This document shows, one piece after another, positions 40,610 through 50,505 of a stretch of 64,000 bases of DNA (position 1 is the first letter of the stretch; each line of letters starts with the position of its first letter). The translations under genes were made by a program, and so were the position numbers. The notes under the pieces were generated by a model, which saw nothing but the letters and a program-made list of their open reading frames with translations, was not told the DNA's origin and did no database searches. This DNA comes from HGM04593 sp045533955 (GTDB lineage: Bacteria > Bacteroidota > Bacteroidia > Bacteroidales > Bacteroidaceae): the NCBI GenBank assembly GCA_045533955.1, contig JAZSIU010000068.1, forward strand, positions 1 to 64,000, written 5' to 3'.

Positions 40610-43519
40610 TCAATATCCGAAAATATCCTCCTGCGTGAGGCGCACAATCTTACCCCACTTTTCGAGTGCCTTCATATCAAGGTCGCTCTCGCGTCCCAAA
40701 ATACAGGTTATATATTTGCGTCCCTTGACATTAGCCTGCTGGTAGGCAACAACGTCGTCGAGTGTCATTGTCTGCACAGCCTCGTAGAGGCGGCGGCGTG
40801 TGTCCTCGGCCAGACGCAGTTTCTCTTGGTCGAGGAAATAGTCGAGTACACGGTCGCGGGTGATGCGCTCTGTGCGCAGGCGTCCGATGAGCGCCTCTTT
40901 TGCAATCTTGAAGGCCTGCTCGCTCACCGGCATATTGTTTATTATCTCGTCAAAGGCACTCAGAGCGTCAATCATCTTGTCGTTCTGTGTGGCAATGTAT
41001 GTCCAATAGAAGGCCGGAAGCTCAATGCGCCACGGCTCTGCCATATAAGCCGCCGCACTATATGCAAGGGCGCGCGCCTCGCGCATCTCTTGGAATACTA
41101 TGCTGTTCATTCCGCCGCCGAAATACTCGTTGTACATTGTGATTATAGGTGTCTTTTCAGGGTCGTACATCTCGCCTTTGTTCGATACTGACGACATATA
41201 TATCTGATTGGCGTCGTAGGGCGCTATATATACTATATTCTCATCGGCCGACTGATATTTGAATGTATCATTCTTCTTGACGCTTTTTAGTGTCTCGGGA
41301 ACCTTGTGGCAATCGGCTATTATGGCCGAGGCCTCGTCCATTGTCATCGGGCCGTAGTAGAGCACGCGATGCTCGGTGCCCGATAGCTCTCTGATGGTCT
41401 CGATAAGCGTCTCGGGCTTCATACTCTTGAGTTCCTTCTCGCTAAGAATATTCTTCGAGGGGTTGTTGGCTCCGTACAGGGCATACTGACGCAGCATATT
41501 GAAATTGCTCTGCTGGTTGGCCTTGCTGTCAGCTCGTGATTTTAGAATATCGGCCACGAGGCTCTTGTAGGCCTCTTCGTTGGGCTGTGCGTCGGTAAGA
41601 ACCTTTTCGAGCAGTTCGGCGGCCTTGCTCATATTCTCGGATAATCCGCTCAGGACAATAGATACCTCGTTGTTGCCCACGCTTATATAGTAGTTGCAAG
41701 CAAGGTCGTAGAAGGCCTGCTTAATTTGTGCGGCGCTCATTTCCGAGGTGCCGAGATAGTCGAGGTAATTGCGAGCGGTGCCCAATGTCTTTATCTCGTT
41801 GGTTCCAAATTCAAATATATATTTTAGCGTGAAAATGTCGTTCGTCGTATTCTTCTTGTATAGCATAGGAAGATTGCCGATGCTGCCCTTGCTCATATCC
41901 TTCTGAAAATCGACAAAGACAGGCTCTATGGGTGTTACCACCGATGCCTGAATCTCGCGCAAGAATGCGCTTGCCGTGTCGCGGTTCATAAAAATGGGAG
42001 TAATTGCGGGCTTTGCAATCTTCTTTATATTGGGGTCTTCTCCCTGACGTTTATATACGATGGCGTAGTTATTGTCTTTTAGATATTTGTTGGCAAAATC
42101 TACAACATCTTTTTTTGTGATTTTCTCCATACGCTCGATGCGGTTCACCATATTCTCCCAAGATATTCCGTTGACGAAGCTCGTAACAAAGAGGTCGGCG
42201 CGTTCCGAGTTGTCTTCGAGCATTCTCTGAATTTGCAGTTTATAGTTGGCAATGCCCGCCGTGAGCAGCGTCTCGTCCCATTCGCCCTTGCGCAGTGCCT
42301 CAATCTGTGCAAGCAGAAGCTCTTTTACTTCGTCGAGCGATTGTCCCTCTTTGGGCATACCCTGCATAAAGTAGGCTGTATAGTCGCTCTGCCCGTAGGG
42401 GAACGAGTAGGCCGAGAGCAGTTTCTGGTCTTGCAGAAGGTTAAGGTCGATGAGGCCTGCCATTCCATTATTCATAATGAGGTCTACGATGCCCAGCATC
42501 AATGCCTCGTCAGACGCTTCTCCCGGGAAGCGCCACGCGAGCGCAACGCGCTCGGCCTCAAGGCCCAGCACCTCTTTTACTATGGGCTCGGTAATTTCGG
42601 CCTCGGGCTCGAAACTCAGCATCTCGAGCTCGGGGTTGGGCTGCATATCCCCAAAATATTTTTCTATTATGTCCATCGCCTCGTCAAAGTCAAAGTCGCC
42701 CGACATACAAATGGCCATATTGTTGGGTACGTACCACTTTTTGTAGTAGTTCTTTATGTTGGTTATTGAGGGGTTTTTCAGGTGTTCTTGTGTGCCGAGC
42801 ACTGTCTGTGTGCCGTAGGGGTGGTGCTTGAAGAGCGACGAGAACATTGCCTCGTATAGTTTGCGCGTGTCCTGTGTGAGGCTCATATTCTTCTCCTCAT
42901 ATACGGTCTCTAATTCGGTGTGGAAGCCTCGGATTACGTTGTGCTTGAAACGGTCGGCCTGTATCTTGGCCCAATTTTCCAATTGGTTCGAGGGGATGTC
43001 CTCGACGTAACAGGTAACGTCGGTGCTTGTGTAGGCGTTTGTGCCCTCGGCACCAATGGCTGCCATTAGTTTGTCATACTCATTTGGGATGCTCAGTTTC
43101 GAGGCTTCGTACGAGAGGCTGTCAATTTGTCGGTAGATGGCGGCGCGCTCGGTCTCGTCGGTCTTTGTGCGATATACCTCGAAGAGGGCTTCTATCTGGT
43201 CGAGCAGTGGCTTCTCCTCGGCGTAATTCTGTGTGCCGAAGCTCTCGGTGCCTTTGAACATCAGGTGCTCGAAATAGTGGGCAAGGCCGGTGGTCTCGGC
43301 GGGGTCGTTCTTGCCGCCTACGCGCACGGGGATATATGTCTGTATGCGCGGTGTCTCTTTGTTTACTGTCAGATAGACTTTTAGTCCGTTGTCTAATGTG
43401 TAGATGCGGCTCTGCATAGGGTCGCCGTCAACTGTCTCGTAGCTGCGTTCGTTGCTGCACGATACTAATGCCGTGGCAACTATCGCTGCCGATAGCATCG
43501 AGAATAGGATTTTTTTCAT
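40610..43519 (-). CDS. M16-family zinc metallopeptidase lipoprotein
   Basis: A 969-residue periplasmic or surface peptidase of the insulysin/pitrilysin family. The start at 43519 gives a lipoprotein signal peptide with Cys21 (ATALVSCS). The frame's 64 earlier codons read through the intergenic region and are not used. The inverted zinc motif is H81-Y-F-E84-H85 (GLAHYFEHLMFKGT), and the downstream ligand Glu is in the ELETVYEEKNM region. Four M16-type domains are visible, the C-terminal pair being inactive. It probably degrades imported peptides. It follows the GH109-like gene by 71 bases. Confidence 0.93.
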   Translation of the reverse strand: MKKILFSMLSAAIVATALVSCSNERSYETVDGDPMQSRIYTLDNGLKVYLTVNKETPRIQTYIPVRVGGKNDPAETTGLAHYFEHLMFKGTESFGTQNYAEEKPLLDQIEALFEVYRTKTDETERAAIYRQIDSLSYEASKLSIPNEYDKLMAAIGAEGTNAYTSTDVTCYVEDIPSNQLENWAKIQADRFKHNVIRGFHTELETVYEEKNMSLTQDTRKLYEAMFSSLFKHHPYGTQTVLGTQEHLKNPSITNIKNYYKKWYVPNNMAICMSGDFDFDEAMDIIEKYFGDMQPNPELEMLSFEPEAEITEPIVKEVLGLEAERVALAWRFPGEASDEALMLGIVDLIMNNGMAGLIDLNLLQDQKLLSAYSFPYGQSDYTAYFMQGMPKEGQSLDEVKELLLAQIEALRKGEWDETLLTAGIANYKLQIQRMLEDNSERADLFVTSFVNGISWENMVNRIERMEKITKKDVVDFANKYLKDNNYAIVYKRQGEDPNIKKIAKPAITPIFMNRDTASAFLREIQASVVTPIEPVFVDFQKDMSKGSIGNLPMLYKKNTTNDIFTLKYIFEFGTNEIKTLGTARNYLDYLGTSEMSAAQIKQAFYDLACNYYISVGNNEVSIVLSGLSENMSKAAELLEKVLTDAQPNEEAYKSLVADILKSRADSKANQQSNFNMLRQYALYGANNPSKNILSEKELKSMKPETLIETIRELSGTEHRVLYYGPMTMDEASAIIADCHKVPETLKSVKKNDTFKYQSADENIVYIAPYDANQIYMSSVSNKGEMYDPEKTPIITMYNEYFGGGMNSIVFQEMREARALAYSAAAYMAEPWRIELPAFYWTYIATQNDKMIDALSAFDEIINNMPVSEQAFKIAKEALIGRLRTERITRDRVLDYFLDQEKLRLAEDTRRRLYEAVQTMTLDDVVAYQQANVKGRKYITCILGRESDLDMKALEKWGKIVRLTQEDIFGY

Positions 43520-43590
43520 AATATTGTGTTTGAAGTTAAGTTGTTTGTGAGTGATGTGTGCGGGGGGCGGCGGAGGCTCTTTGCCCCTCT

Positions 43591-44841
43591 TTATTCGGCA
43601 AATTCCACGCCTCGATGGGTGTTCCAATCGCCGCGGGTAAAGTCGGGAATCTCTATTGTTGCTCCCCCTGCCGATGCCGACTGCTCGGTAAGTTCGACAA
43701 GGCAACTCCACTCGACGGCGTCATATACGTCCATATCAAGAGGCAGGCCTTTTCTAAGGCAGTAAATTAGGCGGCTGTCCATTGCATAGTCTATCCAGCG
43801 GCGTCCGCACAGATTGTATCCAAAGGGCTTGTAGCGCTCGACAAAGGGGTGTGTGTAATTCTCGAGCAGGGCTGTAAGCTCCTCGCCTGTGATTGCTCGC
43901 TCGCCCTCGGGGTCGAGGGCTACGTGCGGCAGAGGGTATTTTTGTGCGTAGCCTTTGGTGCCGCTGAGTACGAACGAGCGGCTGTATGGGTGGGGCAGTG
44001 AGATACAGTGCTGTACGAGTAGCGTGCAGCCTCTTTCGGTGGATATTATCGAGGAATTCATATTGCCAACGAGTGAGCCCTCCTCGCCTCCGTAGCTTAT
44101 TCTCTTTGACGAGAGTGAGACGATGCTTTTCATCCTGTCGCCACGGTGGATGTTCATTGCAAGGGCAATGGGCCCGAGGCCGTGTGTGGGGTAGGGGTTG
44201 CCGTTGTGTCGGTTCATAAATTCTACCTGCCAATTGCTCCATTTGCGGCCGCCCGCGTCGTTCGACGAGATGCGCTCGCGCAGGTCGTGCAGATACGAGC
44301 CCTCGGCGTGAATAATCTCGCCCAACACTCCCTTTTGTACCATATTGAGGAGGGTCAGCTCAAATTCGTCGTAGCAGCAATTCTCGAGCATTATGCAGTG
44401 GCGACGGGTGCGCTCGGCCGTATCGACCAGCTTCCAGCACTCCTCTATTGTGGTTGCAGCCGGAACCTCTGTGGCTGCGTGTTTGCCGCACTCCATTGCG
44501 TAGAGGGCAATTTTTGCGTGGCTCATCCAATCGGTGCATATATAGACAATGTCAACCTCGGGGTGCTCGCACACGCGCATCCACCCCTCGCTGTCGCCAT
44601 ACGCCGCAGCCTTTGAACCTCCGTTTTTTGCGATTATCTCTTGAGCCTCTTCGATATTCTCGGCCACAAGGTCGCAGACAACGGTAATATCGGCTCCCTC
44701 TATGTGCATCATACGTTCCACGGCCCGCTTGGCTCTCACACCGAGGCCTATGAACCCAATGCGCACCCTCTCCATCGGCGCACATTGCAGCTTGATTACA
44801 TTCTCTTGCTCTTTGGGGCGTATGTTGCTATTGTGGCTCAT
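43591..44841 (-). CDS. Gfo/Idh/MocA-fold protein, GH109-like
   Basis: A 416-residue NAD-binding protein. The Rossmann motif is IGFIGLGVRAKRAVERM (about residues 26-42), and the C-terminal domain carries the block NGNPYPTHGLGPIALAMNIHRGDR that I recall from GH109 alpha-N-acetylgalactosaminidases, which use NAD+ in a redox-assisted hydrolysis. Usual GH109 proteins carry a Tat or Sec signal. This one has none, so it may act in the cytoplasm on imported sugars, or be a dehydrogenase. The start at 44841 is chosen over 44883 because a TATCTTCG promoter box lies between them. Confidence 0.82.
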   Translation of the reverse strand: MSHNSNIRPKEQENVIKLQCAPMERVRIGFIGLGVRAKRAVERMMHIEGADITVVCDLVAENIEEAQEIIAKNGGSKAAAYGDSEGWMRVCEHPEVDIVYICTDWMSHAKIALYAMECGKHAATEVPAATTIEECWKLVDTAERTRRHCIMLENCCYDEFELTLLNMVQKGVLGEIIHAEGSYLHDLRERISSNDAGGRKWSNWQVEFMNRHNGNPYPTHGLGPIALAMNIHRGDRMKSIVSLSSKRISYGGEEGSLVGNMNSSIISTERGCTLLVQHCISLPHPYSRSFVLSGTKGYAQKYPLPHVALDPEGERAITGEELTALLENYTHPFVERYKPFGYNLCGRRWIDYAMDSRLIYCLRKGLPLDMDVYDAVEWSCLVELTEQSASAGGATIEIPDFTRGDWNTHRGVEFAE

Positions 44842-44862
44842 CTTATAAACTATTCCTTTGTG

Positions 44863-44894
44863 CGAAGATAAGGAAAAAAACACTACTACTCAAT
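44863..44894 (-). promoter_or_regulatory. putative promoter of GH109-like gene
   Basis: On the minus strand ATTG (44891-44894) and TATCTTCG (44863-44870) are 20 bases apart, near the Bacteroidota spacing. The box is 22 bases from the ATG at 44841. Confidence 0.5.
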
Positions 44895-44908
44895 AATTGT
44901 ACGCTTTT

Positions 44909-46366
44909 TTAGCATTTCTTTGCTTTATACCACACTGCTGCGGCTATAATGGCGGTGAGCAGGCCGCCCAGAATATAGGCTAATGTACGATTCTCCATCC
45001 CGCACATCATAGGCGATACAAAAATGTACGACGAGCATACGTAGGTCATTATAAGCGCGGGCACGCAGCCTATTGCCAATGGTTTTTTGTTGCGCATCAG
45101 ATAGACTGTGATGCACCACAGGGTAATTACGGCCAGCGTCTGATTGCACCAAGCAAAGTAGCTCCAAATAGTCTGGAAGGGCAGGGCGAAAATGATGAAC
45201 AGCGCAGCGGCAAAAAGAGGCAGCGATACTAAAATTCTCTTGTAGATGCTCTTTTGCTCGATATTCAACATATCCGCAACTATGAGGCGTGCGCTGCGGA
45301 ATGCTGTATCGCCCGAGGTTATTGCGCAACCTATCACGCCGAATATTACAATTCCCGCAATAGCATCGTTCATTGTGGTCGCGGTGATTGTGTTCAGCAT
45401 TTTTGCGGCGCTTCCGCCGTACTCGGCGATAGCGTTGTTGAGCCCCTCGACGCCGCCCCAAAAGGACATTCCTATTGCTGCCCAGATGAGCGCAATTATA
45501 CTCTCGCTAATCATCGCGCCGTAGAAGACGCTGCGGCTCTGCTTCTCCGACCTCAGGCAGCGGGCCATCATAGGCGACTGCGTAGCGTGGAAGCCCGAAA
45601 TTGCACCGCAGGCAATTGTGGTAAAGAGCATCGGTACAATGGGGAATTTCTGAGGGTCGGCAATTTGGTTGCTGAGCGATGTAAGCTCGGGTATTCTGTA
45701 TGTGTCGCTGTCAAAAATCAGCACGCCTAATATTCCGGCGGCCATAATGAGCAGCGCAATGCCAAAGAGCGGATAGATGCGCCCTATAATCTTGTCGATG
45801 GGCAGAACCGTTGCAAGAATATAATAGCACAGAATTACTATAAGGATGACAAAAACTTCCCACGAGGTATTTTGGAATGCGACAATCTCGAGTGAGGGCA
45901 GGCTGAAGTTCGATGCAATAAGCTCGGCCGGCTGCGACATAAACACCGCTCCGACAAGCGCCATAAGAAGCACCGAGAATATGCGCATAAATGTTCTTGT
46001 GCCTGTGCCCAAATACTCGCCAATGGTCTCGGGCAGGCTCATTCCTTTGTTCTTCAGGGATATTACGCCGGCAATAAAGTCGTGCATTGCGCCCATAAAA
46101 ATTCCGCCGAGTGTAATCCACAGAAAGGCTACGGGGCCGTAGGCGGCGCCCAGCAGTGCACCGAAAATAGGGCCGAGGCCTGCAATATTAAGTAGCTGTA
46201 TAAGAAAAACCTTCCAGCGGGGAAGGGGCAGATAATCTACTCCATCGTATAATGTTTCCGAGGGAACGGGGTTCTTCCCGTCAACGTCGCATACTCTCTC
46301 GAGGTATTTTCCGTATGTGAAATAAGCAATGACAAGTGCCGCAAGGCACACTAAAAAGGTAATCAT
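44909..46366 (-). CDS. cstA: carbon starvation protein A (CstA) family transporter
   Basis: An inner-membrane protein of 485 residues with about 13 helices, in the short form of the family. The signature LNIAGLGPIFGALLGAAYGP and GGIFMGAMHDF is clear near residues 60-110. Later parts include GAISGFHATQSPMMAR and GCAITSGDTAFRSARLIVADML. Members import peptides or pyruvate under starvation; which applies here is unknown. It is under its own promoter and 67 bases before the GH109-like gene. Confidence 0.93.
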   Translation of the reverse strand: MITFLVCLAALVIAYFTYGKYLERVCDVDGKNPVPSETLYDGVDYLPLPRWKVFLIQLLNIAGLGPIFGALLGAAYGPVAFLWITLGGIFMGAMHDFIAGVISLKNKGMSLPETIGEYLGTGTRTFMRIFSVLLMALVGAVFMSQPAELIASNFSLPSLEIVAFQNTSWEVFVILIVILCYYILATVLPIDKIIGRIYPLFGIALLIMAAGILGVLIFDSDTYRIPELTSLSNQIADPQKFPIVPMLFTTIACGAISGFHATQSPMMARCLRSEKQSRSVFYGAMISESIIALIWAAIGMSFWGGVEGLNNAIAEYGGSAAKMLNTITATTMNDAIAGIVIFGVIGCAITSGDTAFRSARLIVADMLNIEQKSIYKRILVSLPLFAAALFIIFALPFQTIWSYFAWCNQTLAVITLWCITVYLMRNKKPLAIGCVPALIMTYVCSSYIFVSPMMCGMENRTLAYILGGLLTAIIAAAVWYKAKKC

Positions 46367-46394
46367 ATTTTTCTTGTGTTGTGAACTTGGTCGG

Positions 46395-46425
46395 CAAAAA
46401 TAGTATTTTAGATGACAATATGAAA
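46395..46425 (-). promoter_or_regulatory. putative cstA promoter
   Basis: On the minus strand TTTC (46422-46425) and TATTTTTG (46395-46402) are 19 bases apart, one base off the TTTG-N19-TAnnTTTG consensus, and 28 bases before the cstA ATG. Confidence 0.55.
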
Positions 46426-46445
46426 CTATTTTACCCGGAAAAATA

Positions 46446-46491
46446 AAATTTTATCGGCATATTCCCCAAGGAGAAACTGCCGATAAAATTT
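46446..46491 (-). terminator. terminator of the BlaI-M56-MG2/Sel1 operon
   Basis: A 14-bp perfect stem AAATTTTATCGGCA (46446-46459) with its complement at 46478-46491, loop 18 bases, 29 bases after the operon's last stop and followed on the minus strand by TTATTTTTCC. Confidence 0.78.
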
Positions 46492-46520
46492 CTGATGCGC
46501 GGCTGTGTGTTAAGGCTTCT

Positions 46521-49500
46521 TTAATGTTTGCCAAAGAATTTGAACATATTGTACCACGCCATCTTCTCTTTGGCCGTGGTGTTGCCCTCCTCGGCAGCCA
46601 ATTTATAGTATTTGGCGGCCTTATGGTCGTTACGTTCGGTACCCCGCCCTTTTTCGTAACACTCGCCTACCTTTTCGTAGGCGGCCGAGTATCCCTCGTT
46701 GGCCGCCCGCAGATACCAATAGAAGGCTTTCTTTTTGCTTCTCTTTACATAGTAGCCGCTTTCGTAGTATTGCGCCAGAAGATGCTGTGCCTCGGCGTTG
46801 TTCTTTTCGGCGGCTCTATGTATGTACTCTATTGCAGGCTGTCGGCGCAGTTTGCGTTTGCTTAGTTGCAGCAGCGAATCGGCCTGTGCCATTCTGCTGC
46901 CAATGACGTACAGCGCGGCGGGCTCGTCGTTGAGTGCTGCCTGACGGTACCAATATAGAGCCTGCGTACTATCCTGTTCTATGCCGATGCCCTTTTGGTA
47001 GCAGTTGGCAAGCATTGTTTGCGACTGAGGGGTGCCCTTCTCGGCCGATTCGCGGTACCATTTTGCTGCCAGCGTATCGCTTTGTGCCGTGCCTATGCCG
47101 AGCAGATAACAGGTTGCAAGATTGTGAAGCGAATTTTTATTGCCAAGATTGGCTGCCTTGCGGAAATAACGGAATCCCTCGATAAAGTCCTGCTGTGTTC
47201 CGTTGCCTTCCATAAAGCATACGGCACAGTTGTACAGAGCATCGGGGTAGCCGAGGCCGGCGGCCTCGGAGAAGGCTTCGAAGGCCTTCTCGTACTCCCC
47301 CTCGCGATAATATTCGCGTCCTCTCTCGGTTATCTTGAAACTGTGGGCAAGAATGTGGGGTGCGCTTATTCCCACTGCCGGCAGATTATTCTGTTCGACG
47401 GCTCTCTTGGCGGGTGCCTCGATTGTTTCTTCGATGGTGCTGCCATAGAATGTGCCGTGTGAGTAGCCCTCGACGGTGGCGGTTATTCCTTTGCCGCTGC
47501 CGCTATTGTAAAGCTCGACCACGATGCGTCCCTCTTTTATCTGTGCCTTGGGAACCCACAATAGTGTTCTTCGATAGTCGCGTGTGCTGCTGTCGGGACG
47601 CATCGTGCCATAGTCGGGCGAGTAGAATTGTTTGCTCTCGTTGTATCCATAGAGCTTCGTGTAGCGTGTAGTGCTCTTATGGGCCAGACGCGGCACTATT
47701 TGCTTGTGCTTGTCCTCGTCGCTGTTGGGGATAAAGCAGGCTACATAATTGGGGATTGCCTCGCTGCTTATGGCGCCGAAGCTCAGGGTGCCCGTGTTTC
47801 TGTGGTCGGCGTCGATGGTTACGTTGCTCGAGGAGTATTCCGTTATATCGTCGCTCTTAAGAGCCATAATCTCCTCGTCTAACATCGAGGGGTCGGGAGC
47901 ATCCTCAATCTCGCCGCTCATTGGTTCAATGCCCATTATTCCCATAAAGGACTGATAGTGGTTGTTGTAGTCGAAGGCGAGGCGCTTTTTTCTGTTCGGC
48001 GACTTTATTCGTCGTCCATCGCCGAATTGTGAGCGTGTCTTTTCGTCCGACCTTATGATTATCTCTTTAAAGTCCATCATTTTCTCGGGGTCAACGCCTT
48101 TTAGATATTCTTTGTCGGGCACGGGGGTCTCGTACGAGCTGTATTCTCCATCGACCACAATGCTCTGTATCCAATAGCACCAATTGAGATTGTGTCGCCA
48201 GAATGCGCTGCGCAGTACGTCGGCGGCAGTGAGTGCTCCGAGGAACGTTGGATTCAGATTGCTTTGCGTTACGCGTGTGCCGTCTCGACGTTGACTGCCG
48301 TGCGATATGTGGCCGCCGCGCATTACACTGTGGTCGAATGTCGATAGCTCGCTGCTGCCCTCAATGTGATATTGATGGCCTTGAATGGGGGCCACGGCCA
48401 GATTATGCTCGCTCATAGATGCTGCGGCGCTGTTGTAGGTGTTGTAGGGAGTAGGCGAGATGAATTTTTGTCTCATAAATGTAACATCCTGAGCATACTC
48501 CCACTCGTCGAGAAAGTCGAGGCGCATCTCGCTGCGCGGCGGACGGTGGTTGCGCTCGTGTTTTCTCTTGTGCACTACCTCAACGGGCGAAATAAGGTAG
48601 TTAAATGGGTTAATCTTTATCATATTGGCTCTGTTGCGTTGCAGTTGCTCGAGTGTGGCCGGCGCGCCTGTGTTGCGCTCCCAATAGTGATAGAGCCGCA
48701 TCTCGGGCGAGAAGTATCGGTCGAGCACAAAGGCAAAAATACTGTCGCGCGAGGCAATATTATTGACGTCGGGCACGAGCTTCGCAACTTTTTTACCGAA
48801 AAATTCTTTTGTTGTTATGCGAAAATCGCCGTTGTTGTCGGTGAGGAAGGTGTAACGTGTGGCGAGGCTGTCCCGATAAGGGATAAGCATTGTTACTTTT
48901 GTCTTTGGGCGGGCGCTGATATCCCATTTTCCAAAATCGCCGAATTTATGTGTGTCGTTCTTTTTTACGAATCGTCCTTTTATGATTATTCCTTTTTCGA
49001 TGGGCTCGTCGAGCTTGAATTGTTGTGTGGTGAGCCTGCGCCAATCGTAGGAGCTCCAGCCATGTGTCAGCATAATAAGCTCAAGCTCCTTGTGGCGGTT
49101 GATGTTCGTGGGGTCGAAATAGCGTGCGGCGTCGGGAATATAGCCCTTTAGCTCCGAGCCTAAAAGCATATAGCTGTATATGTTGTAGCCGTAGGATGTT
49201 TCCTGTCGGTGGGTGGAGTCGACCACTGATATTGAGAAATTACCCTCGCTCAGCGGCTTGCCATCCTCGCGCCCGATGCTCAGTGTTATCTTCTCGTAGG
49301 GTTGTACGCTCAGATTTTTCGGGGCGTAGCCGTTGCTTTTTATGGCGAGGCGTACGCGGCTGTTGTCGCCGCTGCAAGGCTTCTCGCGGGTTACAAAAAA
49401 GAGGCGCTCGGCAATGGGGATGCTGTCGTCTATGAAAAGGACGGCGCGGTTGACGCCCTCTTTCAGTGAGTTTTTATCTACGGAAAAGAGCATATTGCGC

Positions 49501-50498
49501 TTTTGAGCGTCGAAGCGCTCGTAGAATAGAATTTTGCCGCGGTGCAGAATGGCGCAACCTATCTGAGCCTCGTGTGCAAGATTGTTCTTTATCCTTAGGT
49601 TTATGTAGTCGTTGCTCTGTTCGAGGCTCATCACTGCTCCGCTCTCCATAATGGGTGGAAGGTCGAATTTTATACTCTTCTTCCCGTCCCATAGCAGCGC
49701 GGCGTATTTTATCCCTCTCTCGGGCGTAAGTCTGAAGGTGCCTTTGCCAAAATGTGTGGGCGAGACCTCGAGCAGAGGCTCACCGTCGGCAAGGATTGTG
49801 ATTGTGCGGTCGCTGTTTATCCCCTCGGCGGCAAAGACCTCGAAGGCAACAAGGCTCTCTGTACCATAGACAAGGTGTCCGCCCTCGGGGTAGAATTTTA
49901 CGTCGTTGCGGGGCAGACGGCTGCTTACCCAGCTGATGCTGTCGTCGAAATTCCGGTTGTTGCCTTTCTTGTCTACCCCCACAAGGTAGCCTCGACGGCG
50001 GTCGAGTATGTTCTTAAACTCCCAATTGTCGGCATTTACGCGGTCGAATATGGGAAATACACGGCTGAATATGGCCTCCTTCCCGCGATTGAGCATATAA
50101 CGTGTGTAGGCGCGAATCTCGTAGTAGCCCGAGAGTAGCAGTGGGCTCAGCTCAAATTCGCCGTTGCAGCAACCATCCTCGTCTATCTTGTATTTTTTTG
50201 TCTCTACGACGTATCCCTCGGGGGCCACAAGCTCGACATAAAGTACGCTGCTCATTGTGGTGGGGTTATTCTCGCTGCCGCTCACGACGTAGGCCTTGAA
50301 CCATATTGTCTCGGTGAGATAGTAGGCTGTGTTGTCGAAGTGCAGATAGACGCGCTCTTCGGGGAAGAGGGCTTCTATTGCTACGGAGCGCAATACTAAA
50401 TTGTCGAGTGGGTTGCGCTCTATGCTGTCGTTGCTGCTCTGTGCCATTATTGGCAGCACGAGGAGTAGCAGGGCTGTGTATATGATTGTTTTCTTCAT
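46521..50498 (-). CDS. exported MG2-type macroglobulin-like protein with C-terminal Sel1 repeats
   Basis: A 1,325-residue exported protein with signal peptide MKKTIIYTALLLLVLPIMAQ. Residues about 45-330 resemble MG2-type domains (FPEERVYLHFDNTAYYLTETIWFKAYV and VKFYPEGGHLVYGTESLVAFEVFA). The middle (about 330-1050) has further sandwich-like stretches and a plug-like remnant (LGALTAADVLRSAFW, VVDGEYSS). Residues about 1053-1325 are six or seven Sel1-type repeats (AGLGYPDALYNCAVCF, AANLGNKNSLHNLATCYLLGIGTAQSD). MG2 proteins next to BlaI and M56 genes are known in Bacteroidota; the Sel1 tail is unusual. It starts 7 bases after the M56 gene. Function is unknown. Confidence 0.8.
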   Translation of the reverse strand: MKKTIIYTALLLLVLPIMAQSSNDSIERNPLDNLVLRSVAIEALFPEERVYLHFDNTAYYLTETIWFKAYVVSGSENNPTTMSSVLYVELVAPEGYVVETKKYKIDEDGCCNGEFELSPLLLSGYYEIRAYTRYMLNRGKEAIFSRVFPIFDRVNADNWEFKNILDRRRGYLVGVDKKGNNRNFDDSISWVSSRLPRNDVKFYPEGGHLVYGTESLVAFEVFAAEGINSDRTITILADGEPLLEVSPTHFGKGTFRLTPERGIKYAALLWDGKKSIKFDLPPIMESGAVMSLEQSNDYINLRIKNNLAHEAQIGCAILHRGKILFYERFDAQKRNMLFSVDKNSLKEGVNRAVLFIDDSIPIAERLFFVTREKPCSGDNSRVRLAIKSNGYAPKNLSVQPYEKITLSIGREDGKPLSEGNFSISVVDSTHRQETSYGYNIYSYMLLGSELKGYIPDAARYFDPTNINRHKELELIMLTHGWSSYDWRRLTTQQFKLDEPIEKGIIIKGRFVKKNDTHKFGDFGKWDISARPKTKVTMLIPYRDSLATRYTFLTDNNGDFRITTKEFFGKKVAKLVPDVNNIASRDSIFAFVLDRYFSPEMRLYHYWERNTGAPATLEQLQRNRANMIKINPFNYLISPVEVVHKRKHERNHRPPRSEMRLDFLDEWEYAQDVTFMRQKFISPTPYNTYNSAAASMSEHNLAVAPIQGHQYHIEGSSELSTFDHSVMRGGHISHGSQRRDGTRVTQSNLNPTFLGALTAADVLRSAFWRHNLNWCYWIQSIVVDGEYSSYETPVPDKEYLKGVDPEKMMDFKEIIIRSDEKTRSQFGDGRRIKSPNRKKRLAFDYNNHYQSFMGIMGIEPMSGEIEDAPDPSMLDEEIMALKSDDITEYSSSNVTIDADHRNTGTLSFGAISSEAIPNYVACFIPNSDEDKHKQIVPRLAHKSTTRYTKLYGYNESKQFYSPDYGTMRPDSSTRDYRRTLLWVPKAQIKEGRIVVELYNSGSGKGITATVEGYSHGTFYGSTIEETIEAPAKRAVEQNNLPAVGISAPHILAHSFKITERGREYYREGEYEKAFEAFSEAAGLGYPDALYNCAVCFMEGNGTQQDFIEGFRYFRKAANLGNKNSLHNLATCYLLGIGTAQSDTLAAKWYRESAEKGTPQSQTMLANCYQKGIGIEQDSTQALYWYRQAALNDEPAALYVIGSRMAQADSLLQLSKRKLRRQPAIEYIHRAAEKNNAEAQHLLAQYYESGYYVKRSKKKAFYWYLRAANEGYSAAYEKVGECYEKGRGTERNDHKAAKYYKLAAEEGNTTAKEKMAWYNMFKFFGKH

Positions 50499-50505
50499 TG
50501 TTAAT

